From the NCBI GenBank assembly GCA_902812395.1, contig CADDZO010000008.1:1-41117 (forward strand): a stretch of DNA of 41,117 nt. The letters are read 5' to 3'. The DNA is from a bacterium (GTDB lineage Bacteria; Chloroflexota; Dormibacteria; Dormibacterales; Dormibacteraceae). Position numbers and translations under genes: made by a program. The notes under the pieces are model-generated. The model saw nothing but the letters and a program-made list of their open reading frames with translations. It was not told where the DNA came from and did not search any database. Positions 1 through 7,425 of this stretch are shown here, piece by piece; position 1 is the stretch's first letter; every line of letters starts with the position of its first letter.

Positions 1-230
1 GGGCAGAGCGGACAGGCCTCGGCGGGGGGATGGTAGGTGCGATCCTGACGCCAGGGGGCGACCGTCACCCACTCCTGGAGCAGCGGGTGCCAGCGTAGCT
101 CGCTCGGTGTCTCGGGGCGCCAGCGGCTGGCGGCCGCCGCCGCACTGCCCTCGCCGGAGCCGTACAGGATCAGGTAGCGGCCGTCCGATTTGGGCAGCAC
201 CCGACGCCCCAGCCGGGTCGCAGGCCGCAT
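1..230 (-). CDS. galT: Galactose-1-phosphate uridylyltransferase, N-terminal part (cut by window edge)
   Basis: Only the first 76 codons are inside the window; the gene runs off the left edge. After a short variable leader, residues 44-76 read S-E-L-R-W-H-P-L-L-Q-E-W-V then V-T-V-A-P-W-R, and end in C-P-L-C. This is the GalT N-terminal signature (RW-P-L-x-x-EWV followed by the CPLC zinc site). GalT exchanges UMP between UDP-glucose and galactose-1-phosphate in the Leloir pathway. The ATG at 230-228 overlaps the TGA of the upstream LOG-like gene by one base (TGATG), so the two are probably translationally coupled. The active-site HPH motif would lie outside the window, so activity cannot be judged. 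Confidence 0.8.
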   Translation of the reverse strand, partial: MRPATRLGRRVLPKSDGRYLILYGSGEGSAAAAASRWRPETPSELRWHPLLQEWVTVAPWRQDRTYHPPAEACPLC

Positions 231-715
231 CACCTGGCCGTGGCACTCGCCTGCCCGAGCGCCATTCTCACCGCCTCGGCCGCGTCGGCGGCCACCGGCA
301 GGCCCTCCAGCACCCAGCCATCCAGGCAGACCACGGGCCGCTCCCGGCGCCGGGCCAGCCCGATCTCGCTCAGGGTTCCCCAGCCGCCTCCGATCGCGAT
401 CACGGCGTCGGCGGCACAGGTCAGGATCGCGTTGCGGGCCTCGCCCAGACCGGTGGCCAGGGCCAGGCTCAGGTAGCGGTTGCCGGAGCTGCGATCGGGT
501 CCGGGCAGGATCCCAACGACGGTCCCACCCGCTTCCGCTGCCCCCCGGCTCACCGCTTCCATCACCCCGCCAAGGCCACCGCAGAGCACCACCGCTCCGA
601 GCTCGGCCAGCATGCGCCCCACTTCTTGGGCCAGCTGGCGCTGCCGCGGGCTGGGGGAGCTGGTGCCACAGACAGCGACGTAGCGGGGCGACCGGACAGC
701 ATCGGGGGGCGTCAC
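230..715 (-). CDS. LOG/TIGR00725-family nucleotide-binding protein
   Basis: A 161-residue Rossmann-type protein of the TIGR00725 branch of the lysine-decarboxylase-like (LOG) superfamily. Visible landmarks are the first strand (Y-V-A-V-C-G-T-S, residues 12-19), C-G-G-L-G-G at 45-50, E-A-R-N at 92-95, and the phosphate-binding G-G-G-W-G-T-L-S-E at 109-117, which stands in for the PGGxGTxxE motif of the family. LOG proteins release cytokinin bases from nucleotides, but the TIGR00725 branch has no settled substrate, so no reaction is assigned. The frame stays open upstream to 826. The GTG at 715 was chosen because the fold starts ten residues later and a TAGACT box sits seven bases before it, a leaderless arrangement. 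It overlaps galT by one base. Confidence 0.72.
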   Translation of the reverse strand: MTPPDAVRSPRYVAVCGTSSPSPRQRQLAQEVGRMLAELGAVVLCGGLGGVMEAVSRGAAEAGGTVVGILPGPDRSSGNRYLSLALATGLGEARNAILTCAADAVIAIGGGWGTLSEIGLARRRERPVVCLDGWVLEGLPVAADAAEAVRMALGQASATAR

Positions 716-728
716 CGGCTGGAGTCTA
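716..728 (-). promoter_or_regulatory. Putative -10 box for a leaderless start
   Basis: TAGACT (728 to 723 on the minus strand) is followed by seven bases and then GTG at 715. There is no Shine-Dalgarno sequence, so transcription would begin at or next to the start codon. The same spacing recurs at several other genes in this window. No clear -35 box. Confidence 0.4.
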
Positions 729-960
729 AGCCGTGGCGCGGCGCCCCCGCCTATACTCGAACCATCCACCACCGGTGGAAATCCGCCGCCGATGAGGCAA
801 AGGAGGTGAGGCAGCAGTTGGAACACGGTAGTCGTGGGACCGACCGCCTCGTTTGCCCGCCGGGAGTGTCGGAGGGTCTCCTCTAAACGCTTCCGAAATC
901 CCTGCCCGGCTCCTGGAGTCGGAGGTGGGAGGTTCCGCGAGCGAAGATCCGTCGTGACGG

Positions 961-1479
961 ATGGCGAGCCCGGTCGTCGAGCCGGCCGGGCTCATCTCAT
1001 CTCCGCCGGCGGTGATGACCGAGGATCTCGCCGAGCACATCAACCGCATGCCCAGCGGATGGGTCCGCGAGATGGGGATCCGAATCCTCCTGGCGACGCC
1101 CGAGGAGGTCACCTGCGAGTGGGAGGTGACGGAACGGCATCTCCAGGGGTACGGCATCGTCCACGGCGGGGTGCACTGCGGTGTGGTTGAGACCCTGGCC
1201 TCGATTGGGGCGACGCTGGTAGCGCAGCCCAGGGGGCAGCGGGTGGTGGGTTTGGAGAACTCGACCTCGTTTCTGCGTGCGATTCGCCGCGGCCGGCTGC
1301 GGGGGGTGGCCCGGCCGGTCCATCGGGGCCGCACCAGCCAGGTGTGGGAGGCCCGGATCGTGGACGAGCTGGACCGGCCGGTGGCGGTGGGCAGGGTACG
1401 GCTGCTCTGCCTGGACCGGGAGCGGCCGCTGGCGGGCGAGCTCTTCGACTCGGTGGAGCTACCGAAGCCAGAGCCCTGA
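961..1479 (+). CDS. PaaI-like hotdog-fold acyl-CoA thioesterase
   Basis: A 172-residue hotdog-fold protein. The core shows H-L-Q-G-Y-G-I-V-H-G-G-V (about residues 60-71), matching the HGG[VA] signature of PaaI/MenI/YdiI-type thioesterases. It is followed by a helix with E-T-L-A-S at the position of the catalytic acid region and the strand V-V-G-L-E-N-S-T-S-F-L-R. These enzymes hydrolyse acyl- or aroyl-CoA esters in the cytosol. The substrate cannot be read from sequence. A shorter start at ATG 1015 is possible, because the first 18 residues are not conserved-looking. A TetR-family gene follows 41 bases downstream on the same strand, so the regulator could control this gene. Confidence 0.75.
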   Translation: MASPVVEPAGLISSPPAVMTEDLAEHINRMPSGWVREMGIRILLATPEEVTCEWEVTERHLQGYGIVHGGVHCGVVETLASIGATLVAQPRGQRVVGLENSTSFLRAIRRGRLRGVARPVHRGRTSQVWEARIVDELDRPVAVGRVRLLCLDRERPLAGELFDSVELPKPEP

Positions 1480-1520
1480 TTCCCTGCCTGCGGACCCGGT
1501 GCCATACTGTGCCAGGAGGG

Positions 1521-2183
1521 GTGAGCGGCAGCGGGCGTCAAGGGGAGGGAGGGGAGTCGAGGCGCCAGCGGCTGGTGAAGGCAGCCAGGCAGCTCCTGAA
1601 CCAGCAGCCGGAGGCCGAGCTCTCGATACGGCAGGTGGTGCGGGCAGCCGGGCTCGGCCTGCAGGAGTTCTCCGAGTTCTTTCGGAGCAAGGACGAGCTC
1701 CTGGTAGCGGTCGGGCAGGAGCTGCTGGCCGAGCTCCGAGGGGCCCTGCTGGAAGCGCGCCAGCGCTCGCTCCGCTCCCCGGACGACGAGCAGCGAACCC
1801 GAGAGCAATTCGAGCGAGCGGTGCGGTTCATTGCCGCCAACCCGGCCTGGTTCCACCTCTCGGTCCGAAGCGGAGCTGGTACCCCCTCGCCGCTGGGCCG
1901 GGCGGAGCGCTACGCCCAGGGCAACCTGCGCCAGGACCTGGCGCGAGAGCTGGTGGACCGGGGCTACCCCAACGAGACCCCGGCCGACATGCGGCGCCTG
2001 TTGATGATGGCCGACTGTTACATCGCAATGACCGAGCGCCTGGCCCAGGGCCACCTGGAGGGCTGGTACCCGGAGCTCGACGAGATCCTGGACGTGTTGG
2101 TCCTGTTCACCCGGGGGCCGCGCGACTACCGGCTCGCCCATCGGCGCAACGGTGGGCGGCCGACACCCCGCTCGCGGCCCTGA
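1521..2183 (+). CDS. TetR/AcrR-family transcriptional regulator
   Basis: About 220 residues. Residues 14-62 form a TetR-type helix-turn-helix: R-R-Q-R-L-V-K-A-A-R-Q-L-L, then L-S-I-R-Q-V-V-R-A-A-G-L, then F-S-E-F-F-R-S-K-D-E-L, the usual F-x-x-K-D-E-L ending of the recognition region. The rest is a helical ligand-binding and dimerisation domain with no identifiable ligand. The start is uncertain. GTG 1521 has AGGAGG only one base before it, which is too close, GTG 1509 is an alternative, and the frame is open further upstream. It probably controls the thioesterase before it, or itself. Confidence 0.8.
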   Translation: MSGSGRQGEGGESRRQRLVKAARQLLNQQPEAELSIRQVVRAAGLGLQEFSEFFRSKDELLVAVGQELLAELRGALLEARQRSLRSPDDEQRTREQFERAVRFIAANPAWFHLSVRSGAGTPSPLGRAERYAQGNLRQDLARELVDRGYPNETPADMRRLLMMADCYIAMTERLAQGHLEGWYPELDEILDVLVLFTRGPRDYRLAHRRNGGRPTPRSRP

Positions 2184-2711
2184 TCCCGGGTGCATTCCCA
2201 GACGGACAACGGCCAGGAGCGCAGGTGGGGCCAACTCAGAGGAGCATCTGCGCACCATGAGTCGCGACCTCACCCCGACCAGAGACCTTGCACCGGGGCG
2301 GCAATGCTGTTTCCTCCAAGCGGGATGCCTCGAGACGGCTCGGGGGGTGAGGCCGCCGCGCAGCGGCATCCGGAGAAGGCCCTACCGCTTCGACTACGAT
2401 CGTTGGAGCGCGCCCACTGCCGCGCTGAAGATCCAAGCCGTCGAGTCTCCAAAAAACCCGGGGCGGTTCAACCCAAGCCGAGACCCCGGATGTTGGAGCG
2501 CATGCGCAAGCGTGTGGCGAGAGCCGAGGAGAGGCGGCGGTGGTTCTCTTCAGACCCCCGGCTTTGCTTTCGCCATGGGAGAGGTTCAGTCTGCCGGGTC
2601 AGCTGCGGATGGAGGAGCCGCGCTATCTTTCCAGGAGCCCGACCCGACTCGGCGATTGAGCACGGCGCAACCGGACCGGACGGTCACTGCACTGGTGGTC
2701 ACGTGGCGCTC
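2184..2711. other. Gene-poor stretch, no credible gene
   Basis: Open frames here on both strands are rich in Arg, Pro and Ser with no recognisable motif and look like GC-rich noise. A 3-prime tail of the IS607 remnant may extend into 2586-2711, but similarity to the intact copy is lost there. One possible hairpin is listed separately. Nothing else was recognised. Confidence 0.5.
2451..2489 (-). terminator. Possible intrinsic terminator, minus strand
   Basis: CCGGGG (2489 to 2484 as read on the minus strand) pairs with CCCCGG (2463 to 2458) across a 20-base loop, followed by G and TTTTTT (2456 to 2451). The long loop weakens the case. It would stop transcripts leaving the IS607 remnant towards the TetR gene. 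Confidence 0.3.
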
Positions 2712-2861
2712 TCGGCCGGGACGGCGCGCAGGAACCGGGAGCTTGCCTTCCCGGAACCAGCGGTAGGCGGTCACGGGATGAACGCCATGTTGCCGTGCCC
2801 ACTCCTTCCTGTTCACTCCTACATACTATTATAGGCTCGAACGCCAGCAGTTACCGACCCC
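2712..2861 (-). pseudogene. IS607-type resolvase N-terminal remnant with element end
   Basis: Reading on the minus strand, the first 35 codons from GTG 2816 encode M-N-R-K-E-W-A-R-Q-H-G-V-H-P, then a W-F-R-E-G-K-L-P-V-P-A-R-R segment. This is nearly identical to the MerR-like N-terminus of the resolvase at 39487-39975. The upstream 45 bases (2817-2861) also match the sequence before that gene: GGTAACTG, TGGCGTT, ATAGTATGTAGG in the same order. After codon 35 the similarity ends and the serine-recombinase catalytic domain (ARVSS) is absent. It is therefore a truncated copy of the same element family, in opposite orientation to the right-hand copy. Confidence 0.75.
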
Positions 2862-2964
2862 TGCGGAGCCCGCGCACGGTGGCGGCCCGCTGTCGGAGAC
2901 TGGACCACGAGGCGCTGCAGCGCCGCCACGGCACCAGTCCTACCCATCGGGGCTGCTCGAGCTG

Positions 2965-3270
2965 GGGAGGACCTGGCCCGGCGGCGGCCGCAGCGCCGCA
3001 TTGCCGAGGCCCACTTCCCGCAGGTCAAACGGCCGGGCGAGTTGCGCTTCGAGAAGGCGCCCAGGGTCCCCCGAGCCAAATTGCGCAACTGGCCAGGGGC
3101 GAGTACATCGACCTGGCCGAATACGTGCCGCCGAGCGGGGAGCGAGACCGGGCAAGACGATGCTGGCCATCGGGCCGAGGGTGGCCGCCGGCGGGGAGGT
3201 GGCAGTCCGCTTCACGACCGTGGCCGCGCTGGTCAACGAGTTCTTGGAGCGTGCCTGGTCAAGTGCTGGA
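2965..3270 (+). pseudogene. IS21-family istB (helper ATPase) fragment
   Basis: Pieces of an IstB-like AAA+ ATPase can be read only by changing frame. The first is R-R-I-A-E-A-H-F-P-Q-V-K, then R-V-P-R-A-K-L-R-N. After a shift come A-R-G-E-Y-I-D-L-A-E-Y-V, and after a second shift G-K-T-M-L-A and F-T-T-V-A-A-L-V-N-E-F. The order matches the IstB region from the pre-Walker segment through Walker A to the FTTAALVNE segment. At least two frameshifts, a damaged P-loop, no Walker B and no istA partner show that it is dead. Function in intact elements: target selection and transposase stimulation. Confidence 0.65.
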
Positions 3271-3413
3271 TCGCCGCGCGCGACCAGGCAGTTTGCAGAT
3301 CACTGGGGTTCGTGCAACCGGCTCTGATGTGGCTGCTTCGTGAGTGGCACGAAGTTCCACAAGAGGTCGACGTCTAGCGGCGACATCTCGGTGATCAGAT
3401 CACGACGCGCGGC

Positions 3414-4940
3414 TCAGTGCCGGGCCGTGGCGTAGCTGAAGATGATCTGATCGATCAAGTTCTCCACCGGGGCGAGATCGTCGGTGTACACCTGGCCATG
3501 ATAGGGAGAGCGGCGAAGGTTTCCCTGATAGATGGCGCTGGCCGCCACCTCCTCGACCAGCGGCTCCCGGGCCAGCTCCAGGTTGTGGATGATGTCGCCC
3601 ATCGTGGTCGGCTCAGTGGTGCCATAGATCAAGGTGTTGGCGTAGTCCGGGGTGTCCACCAGATAGATGTCGTCGAAGACGCTGCGCATGGTGCTGGCCA
3701 TGGCCGCCACCAGCGCGTAGTTGGTCGCGGTGCGGCCAGCGTTGAGGACGGCAACCCCGCCTGGCCGGAGGTGCTGACGAACCAGCTGGAAGAACTGCTC
3801 GGTGGCCATGTACCAGGGGATGTACGGAGCCTGGTAGGCGTCCAGACAGATCACGTCATACCGCTCCCGTGTGGTGGCCAGCCAGTAGCGGGCGTCCGCT
3901 ACCACCGTGTGCAGCTCGGGCTCGTCGGCGTGGAAATAGCGCTTCGCCACCTGGACCACGGCCGGGTCGATCTCGACCCCTGTGATCTGGACCTGATGAC
4001 TGTAGGCGGCCACGTACTGACGCACCTCGGTGCCGCCGGCCAGGCCCAGGATCGCGACTTGGTGTGGGACCGGCTCGGTGCGCTGGGCCGGGCGGAAATA
4101 GTTGGCGATCAGGAAGTAGTCCCAGGGGCCCCCGGTGAGCGGGCTGTTGGGGTCGTAGATGGAGTGGACGGCCTGGCCCTCGTTGAGCAGCAGCTCCGTT
4201 CTCGTCCCGACCTGGACCACCTGGATGAAGTTGTAGGCCGAATCGCGCTCGTAGACGAGCCTCCCCACCTCGGGCGGCTTGGGTCCATAGGGGAGGAAGA
4301 AGGTGGCCGCCAGCACCACCGCCAGCAGCAGCGCGAAGATGCGCCGGTTGCGCCAGAGCCCGACCACGGAGATCAGGAGCAAGACGAGGCTGAAGGCGAC
4401 CAGCGTCACTCGGGTGCCGAAGTCCGGGATGAGGACGAAGACCGGCAGGAAGGTGCCGATGATGCTGCCGACCGTGCTCAGCGCGTACACTGCCCCGGCG
4501 GTGTTGCCGCCGTGGCTCACATCACGAAGCAAAAGCCGGATCGCGAACGGAGACACACAGCCGAGCAGCGTCACCGGAACCGCGAAGAGGAGGACCACCG
4601 CGGCCAGGGTGCCGGCCACGAGCCCGATGGAGATCTGGGCGAAGCCTTGCTGCGACTTGAGGAGGATGGGGTAGGCGGCGGGCGGGATCAGACCGATCCA
4701 GACCCCGGCCCAGGCGGTGAGCTGGAAGAGGAGTTCGGCGCGGGGGAAGCGGTCGGCCAGCCGGCCTCCGATCACGTAGCCGGCGCTCAGGTAGATGAGG
4801 ATCAGACCGATCAAGATCCCCCACACCGGCAGGCTGGTACCGAAGTAGGGAGCGAGCAGCCGGGAGGCGCCGAACTCCAGCCCCAACGAGACCATGCCGG
4901 AGACGAAGACCAGGGGGAGGAGCAGATGGCGCGGTTGCAC
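3414..4940 (-). CDS. Membrane-anchored spermidine-synthase-like protein (fused MFS/aminopropyltransferase family)
   Basis: 508 residues in two parts. Residues 1 to about 215 contain around seven hydrophobic membrane segments, beginning L-L-L-P-L-V-F-V-S-G-M-V-S-L-G-L-E, a start typical of the fused family. Residues 230-508 are a Rossmann methyltransferase/aminopropyltransferase fold, with G-V-E-I-D-P binding the nucleoside, V-V-A-D-A-R-Y-W as motif II, and D-A-Y-Q-A-P near the catalytic aspartate region. Such proteins resemble spermidine synthase but many have unknown substrates, so polyamine synthesis is not asserted. The GTG at 4940 follows TAAGCT by nine bases and has no ribosome binding site. 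The gene stands 34 bases after the J-protein gene on the same strand. Confidence 0.78.
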   Translation of the reverse strand: MQPRHLLLPLVFVSGMVSLGLEFGASRLLAPYFGTSLPVWGILIGLILIYLSAGYVIGGRLADRFPRAELLFQLTAWAGVWIGLIPPAAYPILLKSQQGFAQISIGLVAGTLAAVVLLFAVPVTLLGCVSPFAIRLLLRDVSHGGNTAGAVYALSTVGSIIGTFLPVFVLIPDFGTRVTLVAFSLVLLLISVVGLWRNRRIFALLLAVVLAATFFLPYGPKPPEVGRLVYERDSAYNFIQVVQVGTRTELLLNEGQAVHSIYDPNSPLTGGPWDYFLIANYFRPAQRTEPVPHQVAILGLAGGTEVRQYVAAYSHQVQITGVEIDPAVVQVAKRYFHADEPELHTVVADARYWLATTRERYDVICLDAYQAPYIPWYMATEQFFQLVRQHLRPGGVAVLNAGRTATNYALVAAMASTMRSVFDDIYLVDTPDYANTLIYGTTEPTTMGDIIHNLELAREPLVEEVAASAIYQGNLRRSPYHGQVYTDDLAPVENLIDQIIFSYATARH

Positions 4941-4974
4941 TCGCCCGGAAGCTTATCCGCTCCCCGCCGGGGGC

Positions 4975-5835
4975 TCAGGAACCGGGCAGGGTCTCGGCCC
5001 AGCGCCGAGCCTGCTCGTCCAGCGGCAGCGGCAGCCGGACCGACACCTCGGCGTAGAGGTCTCCGGGGATGCCACCTTTGGGGTCGGGCAGGCCCAACCC
5101 GCGCAGCCGCAGCCGGGTCCCGTTCTGCGTCTGGGGGGGCACCTGCAGCCGCACCCGCCCCTCCACCGTCCGCACCTCGACCTCACCCCCGAGCAGAGCC
5201 GTCCGCAACGGCACCGGCACCTGGACGGTGAGATCCTTGCCCTGGCGCCGGAACCCGTCCGCGCGTACCTGGACCCGGGCCCGCAGCCCCGGCACCCGCA
5301 ACACCGTGCCATCCTCGACTCCCGCCGGGATCCGGACCTCCAGCCGCCGCCCGTCGGGGAGCGACACCACCCGGGCGGTTCCTGTGGCAACCTCGGCCAG
5401 CCCGATTTCAATCGTGCGCTGGACCTCCGCCTCTCCCTGGCGCCGGCCGAAGACCGACTCGAAGAGGTCGGCGAAGCCGGCACCGCGACCGCCCCCGAAG
5501 CGCTGGCCGAAGCCGCGCAGGATGCCCTCGAGGTCCTGGGCGTCGAAGCCCCACCCTCCGGCGGATCCGGCCCGAGTGTAGGGTGCGTCGGGGTCGATGC
5601 TGGCCGCGGCAGCACTACGCCAGCCCTCGCCAAACCGATCGTAGAGGCGCCGCTTGGCCGGGTCGGAGAGGACATCGTGGGCCTCGGAGATCTCCTTGAA
5701 GCGGCGCTCCGCCTCCGGATCACCGGGGTTGACGTCGGGATGGTAGCGTCGGGCCAGGCGGCGAAAGGCGCTCTGGATCTCCTTCTGGCTCGCCTGCCGC
5801 GGCACCCCGAGCACCCGATAGTAGTCGGCTGCCAT
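4975..5835 (-). CDS. Class B J-domain co-chaperone (CbpA/DnaJ-like, no zinc finger)
   Basis: 286 residues. The J domain spans residues 1-66 with the HPD triad at 32-34 and the usual F-K-E-I-S-E-A-H-D-V-L-S-D-P helix. A G/F-rich linker follows (about 70-120), then two C-terminal substrate-binding beta domains (V-R-I-P-A-G-V-E-D-G-T and L-R-L-R-G-L-G-L-P). The four CxxCxGxG zinc repeats of classical DnaJ are missing, which places it with CbpA-type proteins that deliver substrates to DnaK. An AAGGGGAG ribosome binding site lies directly before ATG 5835. No dnaK or grpE gene is nearby, so it probably works with a DnaK encoded elsewhere. Confidence 0.88.
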   Translation of the reverse strand: MAADYYRVLGVPRQASQKEIQSAFRRLARRYHPDVNPGDPEAERRFKEISEAHDVLSDPAKRRLYDRFGEGWRSAAAASIDPDAPYTRAGSAGGWGFDAQDLEGILRGFGQRFGGGRGAGFADLFESVFGRRQGEAEVQRTIEIGLAEVATGTARVVSLPDGRRLEVRIPAGVEDGTVLRVPGLRARVQVRADGFRRQGKDLTVQVPVPLRTALLGGEVEVRTVEGRVRLQVPPQTQNGTRLRLRGLGLPDPKGGIPGDLYAEVSVRLPLPLDEQARRWAETLPGS

Positions 5836-5862
5836 CTCCCCTTCATACCAAGGCTGGAACGC

Positions 5863-6492
5863 CTACTCGCGCAGCGGCAGCACCCGTGCCCGCACTCGCT
5901 CCCCCAGCTCCAGGATCCCGAAGGACGGCACCAGCGGATCGCGTCGGTGCCGGATAACTTGCAGCCAGCACCACTCGAACCAGTTCGGCTCCAATCCCAG
6001 GCGACGCCGAGCCTCCTGGGGGGAGACCATGTAGACGGCACCGGGGTTGAAGACCAGCGTCGAGCCGACCAGGTCGGCGCGGGCGCGGTGGGTATGGCCG
6101 TAGACGATCACGTCCGCCCGCGGCACCTTTCGATGCAGCCAGCCCACCAGGTCCGGGTTGGGCCACCAGCGGCCCAGGGTCACGGTGCCCAAGAAGGTCA
6201 CCGGCTCCTCCACCAGCCGGCTGCGGTTGCCGTGCAACAGCGCAATCCGCCGGCCGGCCACGGCGACCTCCCGGTAGCGAGGAAGCTGGAGACCGGGGTC
6301 GTGGTCCCCACGCACCGCCACCACGGGCGCGATCTCGCCCAGGCGCCGTAACGTGGCCTCGCCGCCCACGTCGCCGGCGTGCAGGATGAGATCCATTCCC
6401 TCCAGGCCCCGCATGAGCTCCGCTGGGAGCCGATCCAGGAACTCTGGGCAGTGGGTGTCGGCGACGACCCCGATGCGGACCACCACCCACAT
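5863..6492 (-). CDS. YfcE/MJ0936-like metallophosphoesterase
   Basis: About 209 residues of the calcineurin-like phosphoesterase fold. Metal-site motifs in order: D-T-H (12-14), H-A-G-D-V (38-42), R-G-D-H-D (61-65), L-L-H-G (85-88) and Y-G-H-T-H-R further on. Relatives hydrolyse phosphodiesters such as 2-prime,3-prime-cyclic nucleotides or bis-pNPP in vitro. The third motif normally reads GN(H/C)D, and here Asn is Asp, which may alter metal binding. The longest frame starts at 6531, but the fold begins at R-I-G-V-V-A-D-T-H, so ATG 6492 or GTG 6486/6483 is more likely. It is divergent from the DUF4097-like gene. Confidence 0.8.
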   Translation of the reverse strand: MWVVVRIGVVADTHCPEFLDRLPAELMRGLEGMDLILHAGDVGGEATLRRLGEIAPVVAVRGDHDPGLQLPRYREVAVAGRRIALLHGNRSRLVEEPVTFLGTVTLGRWWPNPDLVGWLHRKVPRADVIVYGHTHRARADLVGSTLVFNPGAVYMVSPQEARRRLGLEPNWFEWCWLQVIRHRRDPLVPSFGILELGERVRARVLPLRE

Positions 6493-6524
6493 TGTTGCGC
6501 AGATCCACATCTGATCATCCGAGC

Positions 6525-6554
6525 TTGACAATTTGGCAAGAAACGATTTCTAAT
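6525..6554 (+). promoter_or_regulatory. Strong sigma70-type promoter for the DUF4097/DUF2089 pair
   Basis: A perfect -35 box TTGACA (6525-6530), an 18-base spacer and TCTAAT (6549-6554). The expected start point is the ATG at 6561, seven bases after the -10 box, so the message is predicted to be leaderless. This is the clearest promoter in the window and lies in a locally AT-rich patch. Confidence 0.75.
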
Positions 6555-6560
6555 CACTAT

Positions 6561-7385
6561 ATGGACGACGAACGCAGGAGGATCCTGGAGCGGGTGGCCG
6601 CGGGCGAGCTGAGCCCCGCCGAGGCGGCTGCGCTCCTGGACGAGCTCGAATCCGGGGGGCGGGAGGCGCCCACCACCACCGTCGAGCCGCCACCAGCGGG
6701 CTCGGAAGGCCCGGCCCGCCGTATCCGGCTGGTCTGCGCCATGGGCATGGCCGAGGTGATCGGCGATCCCGGGGTGCGTGAGGCGGCCGCCGAGGGCCCC
6801 CACGTGGCCCGGCGGGAGGGCGAGATGCTGGTGATCGAGGGCGACGAGCAGGAGGACTGGTGGTGGGGCCATCACGGCTTCACCTTCTCCTGGCTGGGTC
6901 GATCCGGCTGGGACCCTCGCATCCGCCCCCGCCGCCCCCGCCGGCCACCGCGGCCGCACGACTGGTGGTGGTGGGTCCCGCGTCAGCTGCGGGTGCGGGT
7001 CAACCCCGAGCTGCCGCTGGAGGTCGAGATCCAGGCCGGCAGCATCCTGATCCGCGACCACCGGGCCCCGATCCGGGGCGCGATCCAGGCCGGCCGGGCC
7101 ACCGTCGAGGGCTTCGCAGCGCCGATAGAGCTGGCCCTGCAGGCGGGCAGCGTGCACCTCCGGGGCCGTATCGATTACGGCAACTCCCGCATCCAGTGCG
7201 AGGCCGGAGCGGTCATACTCCATCTGGAGCGGGGCTCGAGCGTGCGCATCAGTGCCACCTCGGCCCTGGGTCCGGTGACCTTCAACGGCCAGCCGGTCCG
7301 GGAGCCGTGGACCGTCGGCACGGGCGAGGGCTCGCTCGACATCACTTCCACCATGGGATCGGTGCGGGTGACCAGCGAGGAATGA
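6561..7385 (+). CDS. DUF4097/LiaF-like protein with N-terminal SHOCT-like helix
   Basis: 274 residues. Residues 1-32 (R-R-R-I-L-E-R-V-A-A-G-E-L-S-P-A-E-A-A-A-L-L) form a short helical SHOCT-like motif. A Pro/Arg/Trp-rich linker follows. Residues 150-270 are beta-rich repeats (V-E-I-Q-A-G-S-I-L-I-R-D, then I-Q-A-G-R-A-T-V-E-G-F, then L-Q-A-G-S-V-H-L-R-G) like the beta-helix-type DUF4097/adhesin family. There is no signal peptide. Such proteins often sit with DUF2089 genes, as here, but their job is unknown; an envelope-stress sensory role is a guess. The ATG at 6561 is chosen because the promoter places transcription start there. Confidence 0.65.
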   Translation: MDDERRRILERVAAGELSPAEAAALLDELESGGREAPTTTVEPPPAGSEGPARRIRLVCAMGMAEVIGDPGVREAAAEGPHVARREGEMLVIEGDEQEDWWWGHHGFTFSWLGRSGWDPRIRPRRPRRPPRPHDWWWWVPRQLRVRVNPELPLEVEIQAGSILIRDHRAPIRGAIQAGRATVEGFAAPIELALQAGSVHLRGRIDYGNSRIQCEAGAVILHLERGSSVRISATSALGPVTFNGQPVREPWTVGTGEGSLDITSTMGSVRVTSEE

Positions 7386-7425
7386 TGCGAGGGTGGCGAG
7401 GCAATGACGCGTTGGAGGTGACACG

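Noticed and set aside
726-2369. A 547-codon minus-strand open frame opposite the thioesterase and TetR genes
   Set aside because: Low-complexity translation; both plus-strand genes have full family motifs in this interval.
2190-2834. A 214-codon plus-strand open frame between the TetR gene and the istB fragment
   Set aside because: Its C-terminal third is the antisense of the IS607 remnant and the rest has no recognisable features.
3417-5231. A 604-codon plus-strand open frame antisense to the spermidine-synthase-like and J-protein genes
   Set aside because: Its translation is rich in Asp, Glu, Gly, Arg and His with no fold-like pattern. It mirrors GC-rich codon structure of two clear minus-strand genes.
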